Assembly: GCA_019114755.1 (NCBI GenBank)
Contig: DXEW01000010.1
Coordinates: forward strand, 1-48,492
From: Candidatus Borkfalkia faecavium
GTDB taxonomy: Bacteria > Bacillota > Clostridia > Christensenellales > Borkfalkiaceae
Direction: 5' to 3'
DNA length: 48,492 bases
Positions 1-7,341 of this stretch are shown here, piece by piece. A program made the position numbers and the translations under genes. The notes below the pieces were generated by a model, which was not told where the DNA came from, ran no database searches, and saw only the letters and a list, made by a program, of their open reading frames with translations. The stretch's first letter is position 1. Each line of letters opens with the position of its first letter.

Positions 1-236
1 AGGACCGGGATGAACGCACCTATTGTGCACCTGTTGTCGCGCCAGCGGCACGGCAGGGTAGCGAAGTGCGGATGAGATAAACGCTGAAAGCATCTAAGCG
101 TGAAACTCACCTCAAGATAAGATATCCCATAACGTAAGTTAGTAAGACCCCTTGCAGACAACAAGGTCGATAGGTCGGAGGTGGAAGCGCAGCAATGCGT
201 GCAGCTGACCGATACTAATAGGTCGAGGGCTTGATC
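1..236 (+). rRNA. 23S ribosomal RNA, 3' end (partial)
   Basis: The window opens inside the last ~235 nt of a bacterial 23S rRNA gene. The conserved 3' terminal segments are readable, including GATGAGATAAACGCTGAAAG and the terminal GATACTAATAGGTCGAGGGC. The 5' part lies outside the window. The exact 3' end is set by analogy to other bacteria and may be off by a few bases. It is followed by a ~250 nt spacer with no recognisable tRNA, then 5S rRNA on the same strand, which is the normal operon order. Confidence 0.97.
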
Positions 237-488
237 TCAAAAAACGAGATAGAAAGAAACGAATACGAACCTGAAATACGGAACGAAAATTTCAACGAGC
301 ACACTAACAGCCGAACGTACGAACTTTTCCGAATTTGAGCCTATGCAGTTGTCAGCCTTCAGGCAAGGCGGAAGGCCGCGGCCAAACAGAGGTAAATCTG
401 CACGGCGGCGGAAGATATGGTCAATTCTTTTGGATAAGGGGAACTGATCATACAGTATATACCCCGCGAAAGCGGACTATATAGCCAT

Positions 489-603
489 TGCGGTGACGAT
501 AGCGGAGAGGATCCACCTGTTCTCATACCGAACACAGAAGTTAAGCTCTTCAGCGCCGAAAGTACTTTGGGATCACCCCACGGGAGGTTAGGTTGTTGCC
601 GCA
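489..603 (+). rRNA. rrf: 5S ribosomal RNA
   Basis: This is a ~115 nt 5S rRNA. Helix I closes between GCGGTGAC near the 5' end and GTTGCCGC at the 3' end. The typical internal motifs ACCGAACACAGAAGTTAAGC and CCCACGGGAGG are present. It lies 250 nt downstream of the 23S end, and a hairpin plus T-tract follows immediately, so this is the end of the rRNA operon. The end coordinates are estimates based on helix I. Confidence 0.95.
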
Positions 604-613
604 TCCAATTGCA

Positions 614-643
614 GGGCACTTGCATCAGCAGGTGTCCTTTTTC
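614..643 (+). terminator. rRNA operon terminator
   Basis: The stem GGGCACTTGC / GCAGGTGTCC has a 4 nt loop and is followed by TTTTTC. It sits directly after 5S rRNA and probably ends rRNA operon transcription. Confidence 0.85.
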
Positions 644-783
644 TTTGCCTTTTGCCGCCTTTGCTGCTTGCCGTGGGCGGCGATGGCAAAGCCGCGCAAG
701 CGAACGGGCTTCTAATAATGGTGCATGATAAATGCTAAGTGTAGAATTTTGGATAAAATAAAAGCATTTTATATTTCGTCTAT

Positions 784-858
784 AATTTTACATTTTACAT
801 TTTACATTCTAAACTGTAAACACAAAAACGCTCTCCTGCGGGAGGGCGTTATTATTTT
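784..858 (+). repeat. ATTTTACATTTTACA repeat and hairpin upstream of spoIIR
   Basis: In the 350 nt between the rRNA terminator and spoIIR, positions 784-812 carry one copy of the dispersed T/A-rich repeat (units of TTTTACA). This repeat recurs at 6839, 6989, 9981, 35080, 44721-45005 and 45266. Positions 827-850 form a hairpin (AACGCTCTCC / GGAGGGCGTT) followed by ATTATTTT, which may act as a weak terminator. No gene is recognisable in the interval. Confidence 0.6.
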
Positions 859-953
859 ACCTGCCGCGTGTTTCCATTTTCAACAGGCGGGAGGGCGTTT
901 ATATTTTCAATATTCTGTCAATACCTTCCCCAACCAAAACGGGAGGGGAAAAC

Positions 954-1481
954 ATGAAAAAACTCTGCATACTTTTTGCCCTGCTGCCGATACTGTTGGC
1001 AGCGGTACTCATCGGAGTGCAGCGGCCTGCGGCGGAACAAACGGCGTACTTGCGGCTGCATGTGCGCGCAAATTCGGACGCGGCGGAAGATCAGGCGGTC
1101 AAATACGCGGTCAAAGAGGCGGTCGTCGCCTACCTCGCGCCGCTGGCGGCGGAGTGCGGCAGCAAAGAAGAAGCGCTGCAGCTTGTGCGCGGCGAGCTCG
1201 GCGCCATCGAGGCTGCGGCCGAGGCCGTGCTGCAAGAGAAGGGCTTTTTCTACGGGGCGCGGGCCTCCTTGCGGCAAGAGGAATTCCCCGCCCGCGTGTA
1301 CGAAGGTGTCACCCTGGAGGCGGGCGTGTACGACGCGCTCATCGTAGAGCTGGGCACGGGCGCGGGCGCCAACTGGTGGTGCGTCATCTATCCGCCCCTC
1401 TGCTTTGCGGGCGACGCCGCCGTAGACGTCGAAGTGCGCTCCAAACTGTGGGAGCTCGTGCAAAAATTTTTCGGGAATTGA
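954..1481 (+). CDS. spoIIR: Stage II sporulation protein R (SpoIIR)
   Basis: This 175-residue protein has an N-terminal signal/anchor segment (residues ~3-20). It is followed by the SpoIIR hallmarks RLHVRANSDAAEDQ (34-47) and GANWWCVIYPPLCF (~138-151). In the family, SpoIIR is made in the forespore and crosses into the intermembrane space. There it triggers SpoIIGA to process pro-sigma-E in the mother cell. Here the gene is followed closely by sleB, so two sporulation genes of different stages are adjacent. The ATG at 954 follows GGGAGGGG with 7 nt spacing, so the start is well supported. A sigma-F promoter would be expected, but I could not identify one with confidence. Confidence 0.93.
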   Translation: MKKLCILFALLPILLAAVLIGVQRPAAEQTAYLRLHVRANSDAAEDQAVKYAVKEAVVAYLAPLAAECGSKEEALQLVRGELGAIEAAAEAVLQEKGFFYGARASLRQEEFPARVYEGVTLEAGVYDALIVELGTGAGANWWCVIYPPLCFAGDAAVDVEVRSKLWELVQKFFGN

Positions 1482-1547
1482 AGAAGATATCGGCCGCTTC
1501 ATACGCGGGGCGCATTCTTTTTCCATAAAAAACAGACAGGAGGAAAT

Positions 1548-2261
1548 ATGAAGAGTTTATTACGGACGGGCCTGCCGGCGCTGCTGCTGGCCGCCCTGTT
1601 TGCGGCGATGCCTCTGTGCGCTCTGCCGCACGGCGGCGTGCCGACGGCGATCGTACAGGCGGCAGAACAGACGCTGCGGCGGGGCAGCCGCGGCGAGGCG
1701 GTGAAAACGGTGCAGCAAAAGCTCATCCGCTGGGGGTATTTGAACGGCAAGGCGGACGGCATCTTCGGCGCCGCCACCGAAAAGGCGGTGCGGTATTTTC
1801 AGCGCAAAAACGGGTTGAAGGAAGACGGCATCGTCGGGCCCGCCACCTTCGAGGCACTGGGCATGCGCGCTTCCGGCGGCACGCAGGCGGGCGGGGCGGA
1901 CAGCTACACCAACGAAGACACCTATCTCTTGGCGCGCTGCATCTACGGCGAGGCGCGGGGCGAGCCGTATACCGGCCAGGTCGCCGTGGGGGCGGTGGTG
2001 TTGAACCGCGTCAAAAGTCCGGAATTCCCCAATACCATCGCCGGCGTCATCTACCAGCGGCATGCCTTTACCGCCGTCACCGACGGGCAGATCAACCTCA
2101 CGCCCGACGACAAGGCCATCTCCGCCGCCCGCGACGCCATGAACGGCTGGGACCCGACCGGCGGCTGCCTGTATTATTACAACCCCGCCACCGCCACCAG
2201 CGAGTGGATCTTTACGAGGGAAGTGGTCATGACGATCGGCAGGCATGCGTTTGCCATTTAG
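1548..2261 (+). CDS. sleB: Spore cortex-lytic enzyme SleB
   Basis: This 237-residue protein has a signal peptide (1 to ~39). A PG_binding_1 peptidoglycan-binding domain follows (~42-105, with LRRGSRGEAVKTVQQKL and DGIFGAATEKAV). A C-terminal cell-wall hydrolase domain spans ~122-237, with the typical YGEARGE (catalytic Glu135) and GQVAVGAVVLNRV. SleB is a lytic transglycosylase that degrades muramic-lactam cortex during germination. The RBS AGGAGG lies 4-5 nt upstream of the ATG. ypeB, its usual partner, follows after ~310 nt; normally the pair is nearly contiguous, but here a repeat element separates them and begins at the sleB stop codon. Confidence 0.93.
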   Translation: MKSLLRTGLPALLLAALFAAMPLCALPHGGVPTAIVQAAEQTLRRGSRGEAVKTVQQKLIRWGYLNGKADGIFGAATEKAVRYFQRKNGLKEDGIVGPATFEALGMRASGGTQAGGADSYTNEDTYLLARCIYGEARGEPYTGQVAVGAVVLNRVKSPEFPNTIAGVIYQRHAFTAVTDGQINLTPDDKAISAARDAMNGWDPTGGCLYYYNPATATSEWIFTREVVMTIGRHAFAI

Positions 2262-2468
2262 TTCACGAAATTTCTTTCGAGCTGACGAAAGAAATTTCCG
2301 TGAGGAAGGGGGAAACCTGTTGTTCGCCGCCTTACAGCGGCTCTGCAACGGTTTCTCCCCTCGTCTCGCGGCATTTAAGGGCACACCAGTTATAAAACGC
2401 CGCGAGACTTCACCCTCATCCGTATGCTTATAAGGGAAAAAAGGAAAAAGTGTGATTTTTCCTTTTTT
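2261..2468 (+). repeat. Four-hairpin repeat element, copy A
   Basis: This is copy A of the dispersed hairpin element. It starts with GTTCAC, whose first G is the last base of the sleB stop codon. Stem P1 pairs CACGAAATTTCTTTC with GAAAGAAATTTCCGTG around the loop GAGCTGAC. P2 pairs GGGGGAAACC with GGTTTCTCCCC. P3 pairs GTCTCGCGGC with GCCGCGAGAC around a loop containing AAGGGCACACC and TTATAAA. P4 pairs AAAAAAGGAAAAA with TTTTTCCTTTTTT. It fills most of the sleB-ypeB gap. Positions 2490-2527 then carry a fragment (CCGCGCCTTCCTCGTCTG) repeated at 6541-6578. Confidence 0.8.
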
Positions 2469-2575
2469 GAAAATCGTTTGAAATAAAATGCCGCGCCTTC
2501 CTCGTCTGGCGGGCGACTGCTTGCAAACGGCGAACGTCGGACGATAATAGAAATCAATTTTTCGGAGAATAAAAC

Positions 2576-4183
2576 ATGAAAAAGGAATATGAAAGCTCGT
2601 CGGGGGCGGATAAGGTAGAGGCCATCGCCCGCGGCGAAAAGGAAAAGCGCGGCGAAGCGGAAGACCGCCGCGAAGAAGCGGGGCAGGAAATGAACCGCCT
2701 GGAAGAAGACAAGCGGCGCGAGGCGGAGGCCGCGGCGGCGCGCGTTGCGGCTGCGCAGGAACGGCGCGCCGCCAAAGAGGAAAAACAGGCTGCCAAAGAG
2801 GAAAAATTGGCGGCCAAAGAAGAAAAGCGCGCCGCCAAAGAAGAGAGGGCAAAGGGCCGCAGGCAGCCCGGCTTCGGCGGCTGGCTGGCGGCGGTGGTGT
2901 CGCTGTCCGTCGCCGTGCTGGCGCTCGGTGCCATCGTCACCGTCGGCTATTTCGACCTCGACGCCGCCCGCACGGGCATGGAAGGGGGATACCGCGAGGC
3001 GGTGTACGAATTTTCAGAACACGTCGAATCGCTGGACGCGGACCTCGCCAAGGCGCGCCTCGCTTCCGGCAATTACGAGATGCAAAAACTGTTGTCGGAT
3101 ATCCTCGTCGAGAGCGAGCTGGCGGAAAAGTGCATCGAATATTTCCCCGTCGAAGAGCGAGACGCGGAGCAGCTGACGGCATTTTTCAACCGCACGGGCA
3201 GCTGCGCGCGCACCTTCTTATATAAATTGGCGGCGGGCGGCAGTTTAGACGAGGGGGAAGAAGAGGCGATCGAGTATATGTACCGGACGGTGCGGCAGCT
3301 GTGCGAGGCGACGCCCGCGCTGGTGCGCAGTGCCGAAGAGGGGGCTTTGGAAGAACTTGTATCGCCGCAGGGCGACTTCGCCGCCGCCTTCGGCGAGCTG
3401 TCCGCCCCCACCGCCGAAGCGCCCAAGCGCATACAGCAGGGCCCCTTTTTGCAGGCGGGCGGGCAGCAAGAGGGCGCGTTCCTCAAAGACGCGCCCGCCC
3501 TGTCGCAGCGGGAGGCGACCGCCCGCGCGGAGGCGTATTTTCGCGGCCACGGCGTGCGGCAGCTGCACATGACGGGCAAGACGGAGGGGCGCACGCCCGC
3601 CTATACCTTCGAATTCACCGATAAGGCGGGACGCGAATACACCGCGCAGCTGACCGAGCGGGGCGGGTATCTGCTGCTGCTCGAATCGTACAAGGCGTGC
3701 AGCGCCCACAACTACGACGCCGAAAACTGCACCGACATCGCCTCTGCCTTTTTAGAGCGCTGCGGCTATGCCTCGGTGCGGCCGGTGTGGGCGAGCGAGG
3801 CGGGCACCGACTGCTGCGTCACCTTCGTCTGCGAGCAGGAGGGCGTGCTCTGCTATCCCGACCGCATCCTCGTCAAGGTGTGTGAAGATGCGGGCATCGT
3901 CACGGGGGTGGACGCGCGCGCTTACCTTGCCAACCACGCCGCGCGCGAACTGCCCGAGGCGCGCCTGCCGCAGAGCCGCGTGGAAGAAAACGCCGCCGCC
4001 CGCCTTACAGACAGCAGCGTGCGCCCCGCCCTCATCCGTGCAGACGGGCGCGAGGTGCTCTGCTATGAGGTGACGGGCGAATACGGCGGCAGGCGATACT
4101 TTGCCTATATCGACGCCGACAGCGGCGAAACGCTGGAGCTGCGCGTGGTCGTCGGAACAGACAGGGGAGAAGTGATCCGCTGA
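2576..4183 (+). CDS. ypeB: Germination protein YpeB with extended coiled-coil N terminus
   Basis: This 535-residue protein has an N-terminal highly charged segment (1-98) containing four consecutive heptads of the type AAKEEKx (~65-92). One membrane segment follows (~101-124), then a long extracytoplasmic part with the YpeB-type helical region and C-terminal PepSY-like domains (for example LSQREATARAEAYF and YFAYIDADSGETLELRVV). YpeB is required for SleB to be stable and localised in the spore. Position directly after sleB supports the call. Family members are usually ~450 residues with the membrane helix near the N terminus, so the ~95-residue charged extension is unusual. The start is supported by CGGAG upstream of the ATG, but internal starts cannot be excluded. 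Confidence 0.85.
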   Translation: MKKEYESSSGADKVEAIARGEKEKRGEAEDRREEAGQEMNRLEEDKRREAEAAAARVAAAQERRAAKEEKQAAKEEKLAAKEEKRAAKEERAKGRRQPGFGGWLAAVVSLSVAVLALGAIVTVGYFDLDAARTGMEGGYREAVYEFSEHVESLDADLAKARLASGNYEMQKLLSDILVESELAEKCIEYFPVEERDAEQLTAFFNRTGSCARTFLYKLAAGGSLDEGEEEAIEYMYRTVRQLCEATPALVRSAEEGALEELVSPQGDFAAAFGELSAPTAEAPKRIQQGPFLQAGGQQEGAFLKDAPALSQREATARAEAYFRGHGVRQLHMTGKTEGRTPAYTFEFTDKAGREYTAQLTERGGYLLLLESYKACSAHNYDAENCTDIASAFLERCGYASVRPVWASEAGTDCCVTFVCEQEGVLCYPDRILVKVCEDAGIVTGVDARAYLANHAARELPEARLPQSRVEENAAARLTDSSVRPALIRADGREVLCYEVTGEYGGRRYFAYIDADSGETLELRVVVGTDRGEVIR

Positions 4184-4217
4184 GCGCAGCGTATACAACC
4201 GACATCCGCAGCGATGG

Positions 4218-4256
4218 CCGCGTTTTTGCCGCAGGGCAGAAACGCGGCTTTGTTTT
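4218..4256 (+). terminator. Terminator after ypeB
   Basis: The stem CCGCGTTTTTGCC / GGCAGAAACGCGG is followed by CTTTGTTTT. It separates the germination genes from the next transcription unit, whose promoter begins at 4260. Confidence 0.8.
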
Positions 4257-4259
4257 ATG

Positions 4260-4288
4260 TTGACATTCCCGTGTAAAAAAAGTATAAT
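4260..4288 (+). promoter_or_regulatory. Consensus sigma-A promoter for the SecB-like/fabZ unit
   Basis: A perfect TTGACA (4260-4265) lies 17 bp from a perfect TATAAT (4283-4288). The start codon of the next gene lies 43 bp downstream. Strong constitutive expression is expected. Confidence 0.88.
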
Positions 4289-4331
4289 AATAGAAAAAGC
4301 AGAAATGCAATTTGTTCGGAGCAATCAATCC

Positions 4332-4757
4332 ATGGAAAAGATCAATCTGTCGCTGAAAGGGATCCGCGTAGACGAGATGACCTTCAAACTCAACGCCGTC
4401 CGTCAGCAGCCCAAAATGGAGCTCAAACCCACCTTTTCGCGCCGTGTGCGCCGTGCCGTCGAGAACGAAAAGATGATCTTCGTGTCGCTGACGGTCAAGA
4501 TCGAAAAGACGGAAGAGTCTCCCAAGCCCTTCGATCTGGAAGTGACCTATACCGGCCTGTTCGAGTCTGACGCCACCGACGAGGCTTCCCGCCGCGCCGC
4601 CGTCATCGAGGGGACCAAGATCATCTACCCCTATCTGCGCGCGGGCGTCACCACCCTCACGACCGCGGCCCTGGCCGCGCCAATCGTGCTGCCCGTGGTG
4701 GGCGGCTCCATCTTCCCCGAAGATAACGAGCCGGAAAGCGACGGCCTCTACAGCTGA
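4332..4757 (+). CDS. SecB-like protein
   Basis: This is a 141-residue protein. I chose the ATG at 4332 because GGAG lies 10 nt upstream and an earlier in-frame ATG would overlap the promoter. The fold signature resembles the SecB superfamily: an N-terminal strand region, then PFDLEVTYTGLF (~78-89), then a helix with TKIIYPYLRAGVTTLTT and the C-terminal APIVLPVV. SecB proteins are tetrameric holdase chaperones; in Gram-positives, SecB-like proteins are found alone or with toxin-antitoxin systems. Here it is the first gene of a unit with fabZ, 68 nt downstream, which is not a known functional pairing. The family assignment rests on pattern recognition and its role is unknown. Confidence 0.6.
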   Translation: MEKINLSLKGIRVDEMTFKLNAVRQQPKMELKPTFSRRVRRAVENEKMIFVSLTVKIEKTEESPKPFDLEVTYTGLFESDATDEASRRAAVIEGTKIIYPYLRAGVTTLTTAALAAPIVLPVVGGSIFPEDNEPESDGLYS

Positions 4758-4825
4758 GGCGCATATTTTTGAACGTGAAGCGGGCGGAAAGCCGCGCCGC
4801 AAATTCTGAAGCGAGAGGGAAGACC

Positions 4826-5251
4826 ATGAATAGAGAAGAGATCAAAAATATCCTGCCCCACCGCGAGCCCATGTTGCTTTTGGATGAGGTGAACGTGACC
4901 GAAGAAGAGGGCACGCCCGTCTCCGTCGGCAAATACGCGGTGCGGGGCGACGAATTCTTTTTGCAGGGGCATTTCCCCGGCAACCCCATCGTGCCCGGCG
5001 TCATCCAGTGTGAGATGATCGCCCAGACCGCCGTGGCGCTGCTGCCGGACGTCAAGGGCACCCCCCTGTATACGGGGCTGAACAACGTCAAATTCAAAAA
5101 CCCGCTGCTGCCCGGCGACACCGCGGTGATGACCGTGCAGCTGACGGCGCGCAAGGGGATCTTCTGCTTTGCCAAGGGCAAGCTGGAGGCAAACGGCAAG
5201 CTGTGCACGAGCGCAGAATTTTCATTCGCCATCGTACCGCCGCGCGCATAA
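4826..5251 (+). CDS. fabZ: 3-hydroxyacyl-ACP dehydratase FabZ
   Basis: This 141-residue hot-dog-fold dehydratase removes water from 3-hydroxyacyl-ACP in the fatty-acid elongation cycle. The N terminus ILPHREPMLLLDEV and the active-site segment GHFPGNPIVPGVIQCEMIAQ are typical, with catalytic His49 and Glu63. The ATG at 4826 was chosen for its GAGAGGGA Shine-Dalgarno and for its match to the family N terminus; an upstream in-frame ATG at 4769 would add 19 atypical residues. It is followed by a strong terminator, so it is transcribed with the SecB-like gene and separately from fabH and the rest of the fab genes. Confidence 0.95.
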   Translation: MNREEIKNILPHREPMLLLDEVNVTEEEGTPVSVGKYAVRGDEFFLQGHFPGNPIVPGVIQCEMIAQTAVALLPDVKGTPLYTGLNNVKFKNPLLPGDTAVMTVQLTARKGIFCFAKGKLEANGKLCTSAEFSFAIVPPRA

Positions 5252-5254
5252 GGC

Positions 5255-5284
5255 ACGGCGCGCAAGATTGCGCGCCGTTTTTTG
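5255..5284 (+). terminator. Terminator after fabZ
   Basis: The perfect stem ACGGCGCGCAA / TTGCGCGCCGT has a 2 nt loop and is followed by a run of T. It separates fabZ from the fabH promoter. Confidence 0.9.
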
Positions 5285-5357
5285 TCTGCCTTCGGGCAAA
5301 GTTCGCCCTTTTTCGTCCTCCGCAGGGGGCGTTTGGCCGCTTTTTTGGCAATAAGGC

Positions 5358-5390
5358 TTGACTAAATAGGGCATATCTACTATAATAATG
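5358..5390 (+). promoter_or_regulatory. Promoter of the fabH-led gene cluster
   Basis: TTGACT (5358-5363) lies 17 bp from TATAAT (5381-5386). An imperfect inverted repeat CTACT / AGTAG brackets the -10 region (5377-5396) and could be an operator. I see no match to the FapR or FabT consensus sites. Confidence 0.8.
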
Positions 5391-5492
5391 CAGTAGGGTG
5401 TTTTTGGAAAAGAACGCCCTGCCGCCGCGCGGGGCAAATTGTCGGGCAAATTCTTTCGCCCGCGCCCTTTGCGCATCTTTTCGGAGAAAGCC

Positions 5493-6455
5493 ATGTCATT
5501 TTACATTGCGGGGACGGGCAGCGCCCTTCCCGAAAAGGTCGTCTCCAACGACGACCTCGCACAGTTTTTAGATACTTCCGACGAGTGGATCTTCACCCGC
5601 ACGGGCATCCACCGCCGCCACGTGCTCACGCACGAGCGGCTGGACGAGCTCGCCATCCGCTCGGCGCAGATCGCCCTGCAAGACGCGGGCATCGGCGGCG
5701 AGGAGGTGGACCTCATCCTCTGCGCCACCATGCGCGGAGATACCTTCACCCCTTCCCTCGCCTGCACCGTGGGCGAGGCGGTGGGTTCGCACGCGCCCTC
5801 GTTCGACGTCAACGCCGCCTGCGTGGGCGTGCTGTACTGCATGGAGATCGCCGACAGCTTTTTTGTCGCCGGCAAGGCGAAGACGGCGCTGATCGTCTCT
5901 GCCGAGGCGATGAGTAAGCTGGTCGACTGGACAGACCGCTCTACCTGCGTGCTGTTCGGCGACGGCGCCGGGGCGATGGTCGTGCGCGCGGGCGAAGGCC
6001 GCCTGGCTGGCGAACTGTCTACCAGGCCCGATTCGCACGTCATCCGCATGCCCAACATCGAGGGGCTGAACAGCCCGTATAACCGGATAGAGCAGGAAAA
6101 GCTCGCCATGTATATGGACGGCGGCGAAGTGTATAAGTTCGCCGTCAACGCCATGGGCAGCAACATCGCCGAGGCGTGCGCGCAGGCGGGGCTGACCCCT
6201 GCCGATATCGACTGGTATCTCCCGCACCAGGCCAACGTGCGCATCATCGATGCCAGCCTGCGCAAGTTCAAGATCGATAAGAGCAAAGTGCTTTTGAACA
6301 TCGCCGAGTGCGGCAACATGAGCGCCACCTCCGTCATGGTCCTCTTAGACGAATACGCCAAAAAGGGCACCTTCCACAAGGGAGATAAGCTCTTGTTTGT
6401 GGCCTTCGGCGGGGGGCTGACGAGCGGGGCGGTCATCGTCACCTGGCAGAAGTAA
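5493..6455 (+). CDS. fabH: 3-oxoacyl-ACP synthase III FabH
   Basis: This 320-residue thiolase-fold enzyme condenses acetyl-CoA (or a branched primer) with malonyl-ACP to start fatty-acid synthesis. The catalytic triad is visible as Cys110 (DVNAACVGVLYC), His245 (YLPHQANVRI) and Asn275 (AECGNMSATS). The N terminus FYIAGTGSALPEKVVSNDDL is typical. The ATG at 5493 has GGAG 6-9 nt upstream; an upstream in-frame ATG at 5439 would add 18 non-family residues. It is followed by ~640 nt of repeats before acpP, so co-transcription with the rest of the cluster is uncertain. Confidence 0.96.
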   Translation: MSFYIAGTGSALPEKVVSNDDLAQFLDTSDEWIFTRTGIHRRHVLTHERLDELAIRSAQIALQDAGIGGEEVDLILCATMRGDTFTPSLACTVGEAVGSHAPSFDVNAACVGVLYCMEIADSFFVAGKAKTALIVSAEAMSKLVDWTDRSTCVLFGDGAGAMVVRAGEGRLAGELSTRPDSHVIRMPNIEGLNSPYNRIEQEKLAMYMDGGEVYKFAVNAMGSNIAEACAQAGLTPADIDWYLPHQANVRIIDASLRKFKIDKSKVLLNIAECGNMSATSVMVLLDEYAKKGTFHKGDKLLFVAFGGGLTSGAVIVTWQK

Positions 6456-6540
6456 ATTTGCAAGCATTCATCGCGTCATACCATGTCAGGCTTGCGTTTT
6501 GCCTCGGTCATGTACGTCTGTGTACACTCCCGTCGGCAAA

Positions 6541-6578
6541 GCCGCGCCTTCCTCGTCTGACGCGCGACTGCTTCCAAA
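6541..6578 (+). repeat. Short dispersed repeat (fragment shared with 2490-2527)
   Basis: The string CCGCGCCTTCCTCGTCTG plus the following GCGACTGCTT is shared with positions 2490-2527 next to hairpin element copy A. A small hairpin region around 6508-6535 (CATGTACGTCTGTGTACACTC) precedes it. It is noncoding. Confidence 0.6.
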
Positions 6579-6604
6579 TTTCGTTCTCCCCAAGCATGAT
6601 ATGG

Positions 6605-6820
6605 GTTCACGAAAATCTCGGCGAGCTGACGCCTGCGATTTTCCGTGAGTTGAAGAAAACCCCGCTGTCCGCCTTTGGCGGAGCAGCCGGAGTTTTCCTC
6701 TGTGCCGCACATTTAGGGGCACACCTTTTATAAACGTGCGGCACATTCACCTTTCCTGCAAGAGCCTTGCGGCAAATTGGGGGCGCTGGCGCAAAAGCGT
6801 GGTTTTGCTTGCGCGAGTAT
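6605..6820 (+). repeat. Four-hairpin repeat element, copy C
   Basis: The element starts with GTTCACGAAAATCTCGGCGA. P1 pairs TCACGAAAATC with GATTTTCCGTGA. P2 pairs AAAACCCCG with CGGAGTTTTC, with a nested GTCCGCC / GGCGGAG. P3 pairs GTGCCGCAC with GTGCGGCAC around a loop with GGGGCACACC and TTATAAA. P4 is GCGCAAAAGC / GCTTGCGC. It lies 149 nt after the fabH stop, in the same orientation. Confidence 0.8.
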
Positions 6821-6838
6821 TTATTTAGAGAGTCCTCA

Positions 6839-7052
6839 ATTCTACATTTTACATTTTACATTCTACATTTATAAAACGAGTCAAGCGCCTCCCGCTTCGG
6901 CGGGGAGGAGAACTGCCCCCCCTGTCATCCTGAGTAAGTGCGGCGAAGCCGCACGCATCGAAGGATCTCTGGAAAGGGCATCATCCTTAATTCTACATTC
7001 TACATTCTACATTTATAAAAAAGTCAAACGCCTCCCGCTTCGGCGGGGCGGA
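6839..7052 (+). repeat. Two copies of a TTCTACATT/CGGGAGG repeat flanking a REP-like repeat
   Basis: Positions 6839-6908 and 6989-7052 are direct repeats of about 65 bp. Each consists of ATTCTACATTTTACA units followed by ATAAAA, GTCAA and a hairpin GCCTCCCGCTTCGGCGGGG. Between them (6922-6968) lies a palindromic TGTCATCCTGAG...CGAAGGATCTC element of the REP-like type found throughout the window. No ORF or tRNA is recognisable; the acpP Shine-Dalgarno follows at 7082. Confidence 0.7.
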
Positions 7053-7094
7053 GATACAAATCCAAAAAAGATAAAAAAGAAAGGAGACATCATT

Positions 7095-7322
7095 ATGGAA
7101 ACATTGGAAAAGTTGAAGGAGATCCTCAGCGAGTGCAAGGGTGAAGACCTCGATATCACCCCCGAAACCACCTTCGAAGAGCTGGACTTCGATTCCCTCG
7201 ACAAGGTAGACATCGTCATGCAGATCGAAGAGGCGTATGATATTTCCCTCGGCGACAACATGCAGCTCTCCACCGTCGGCGAGCTCATCCAGAAGATCGA
7301 CGAGGCCGTCGCCGCAAAATAA
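7095..7322 (+). CDS. acpP: Acyl carrier protein
   Basis: This 75-residue acidic four-helix protein carries the growing acyl chain. The 4'-phosphopantetheine attachment site is Ser34 in ELDFDSLDKVDIVMQIEEAY. Length and sequence are typical. The ATG follows AAAGGAGA with good spacing. fabK starts 19 nt downstream, so acpP is probably the first gene of the contiguous acpP-fabK-fabD unit. Confidence 0.96.
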   Translation: METLEKLKEILSECKGEDLDITPETTFEELDFDSLDKVDIVMQIEEAYDISLGDNMQLSTVGELIQKIDEAVAAK

Positions 7323-7341
7323 GCAAGCACAGGCGTAAAAA

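Noticed and set aside
236-488. tRNA in the 23S-5S spacer
   Set aside because: No cloverleaf or GGTTCRA-type T-arm could be found; the spacer is merely longer than usual.
359-625. Minus-strand ORF of 88 codons overlapping the 5S rRNA gene
   Set aside because: It lies across rRNA and its terminator and has no family resemblance.
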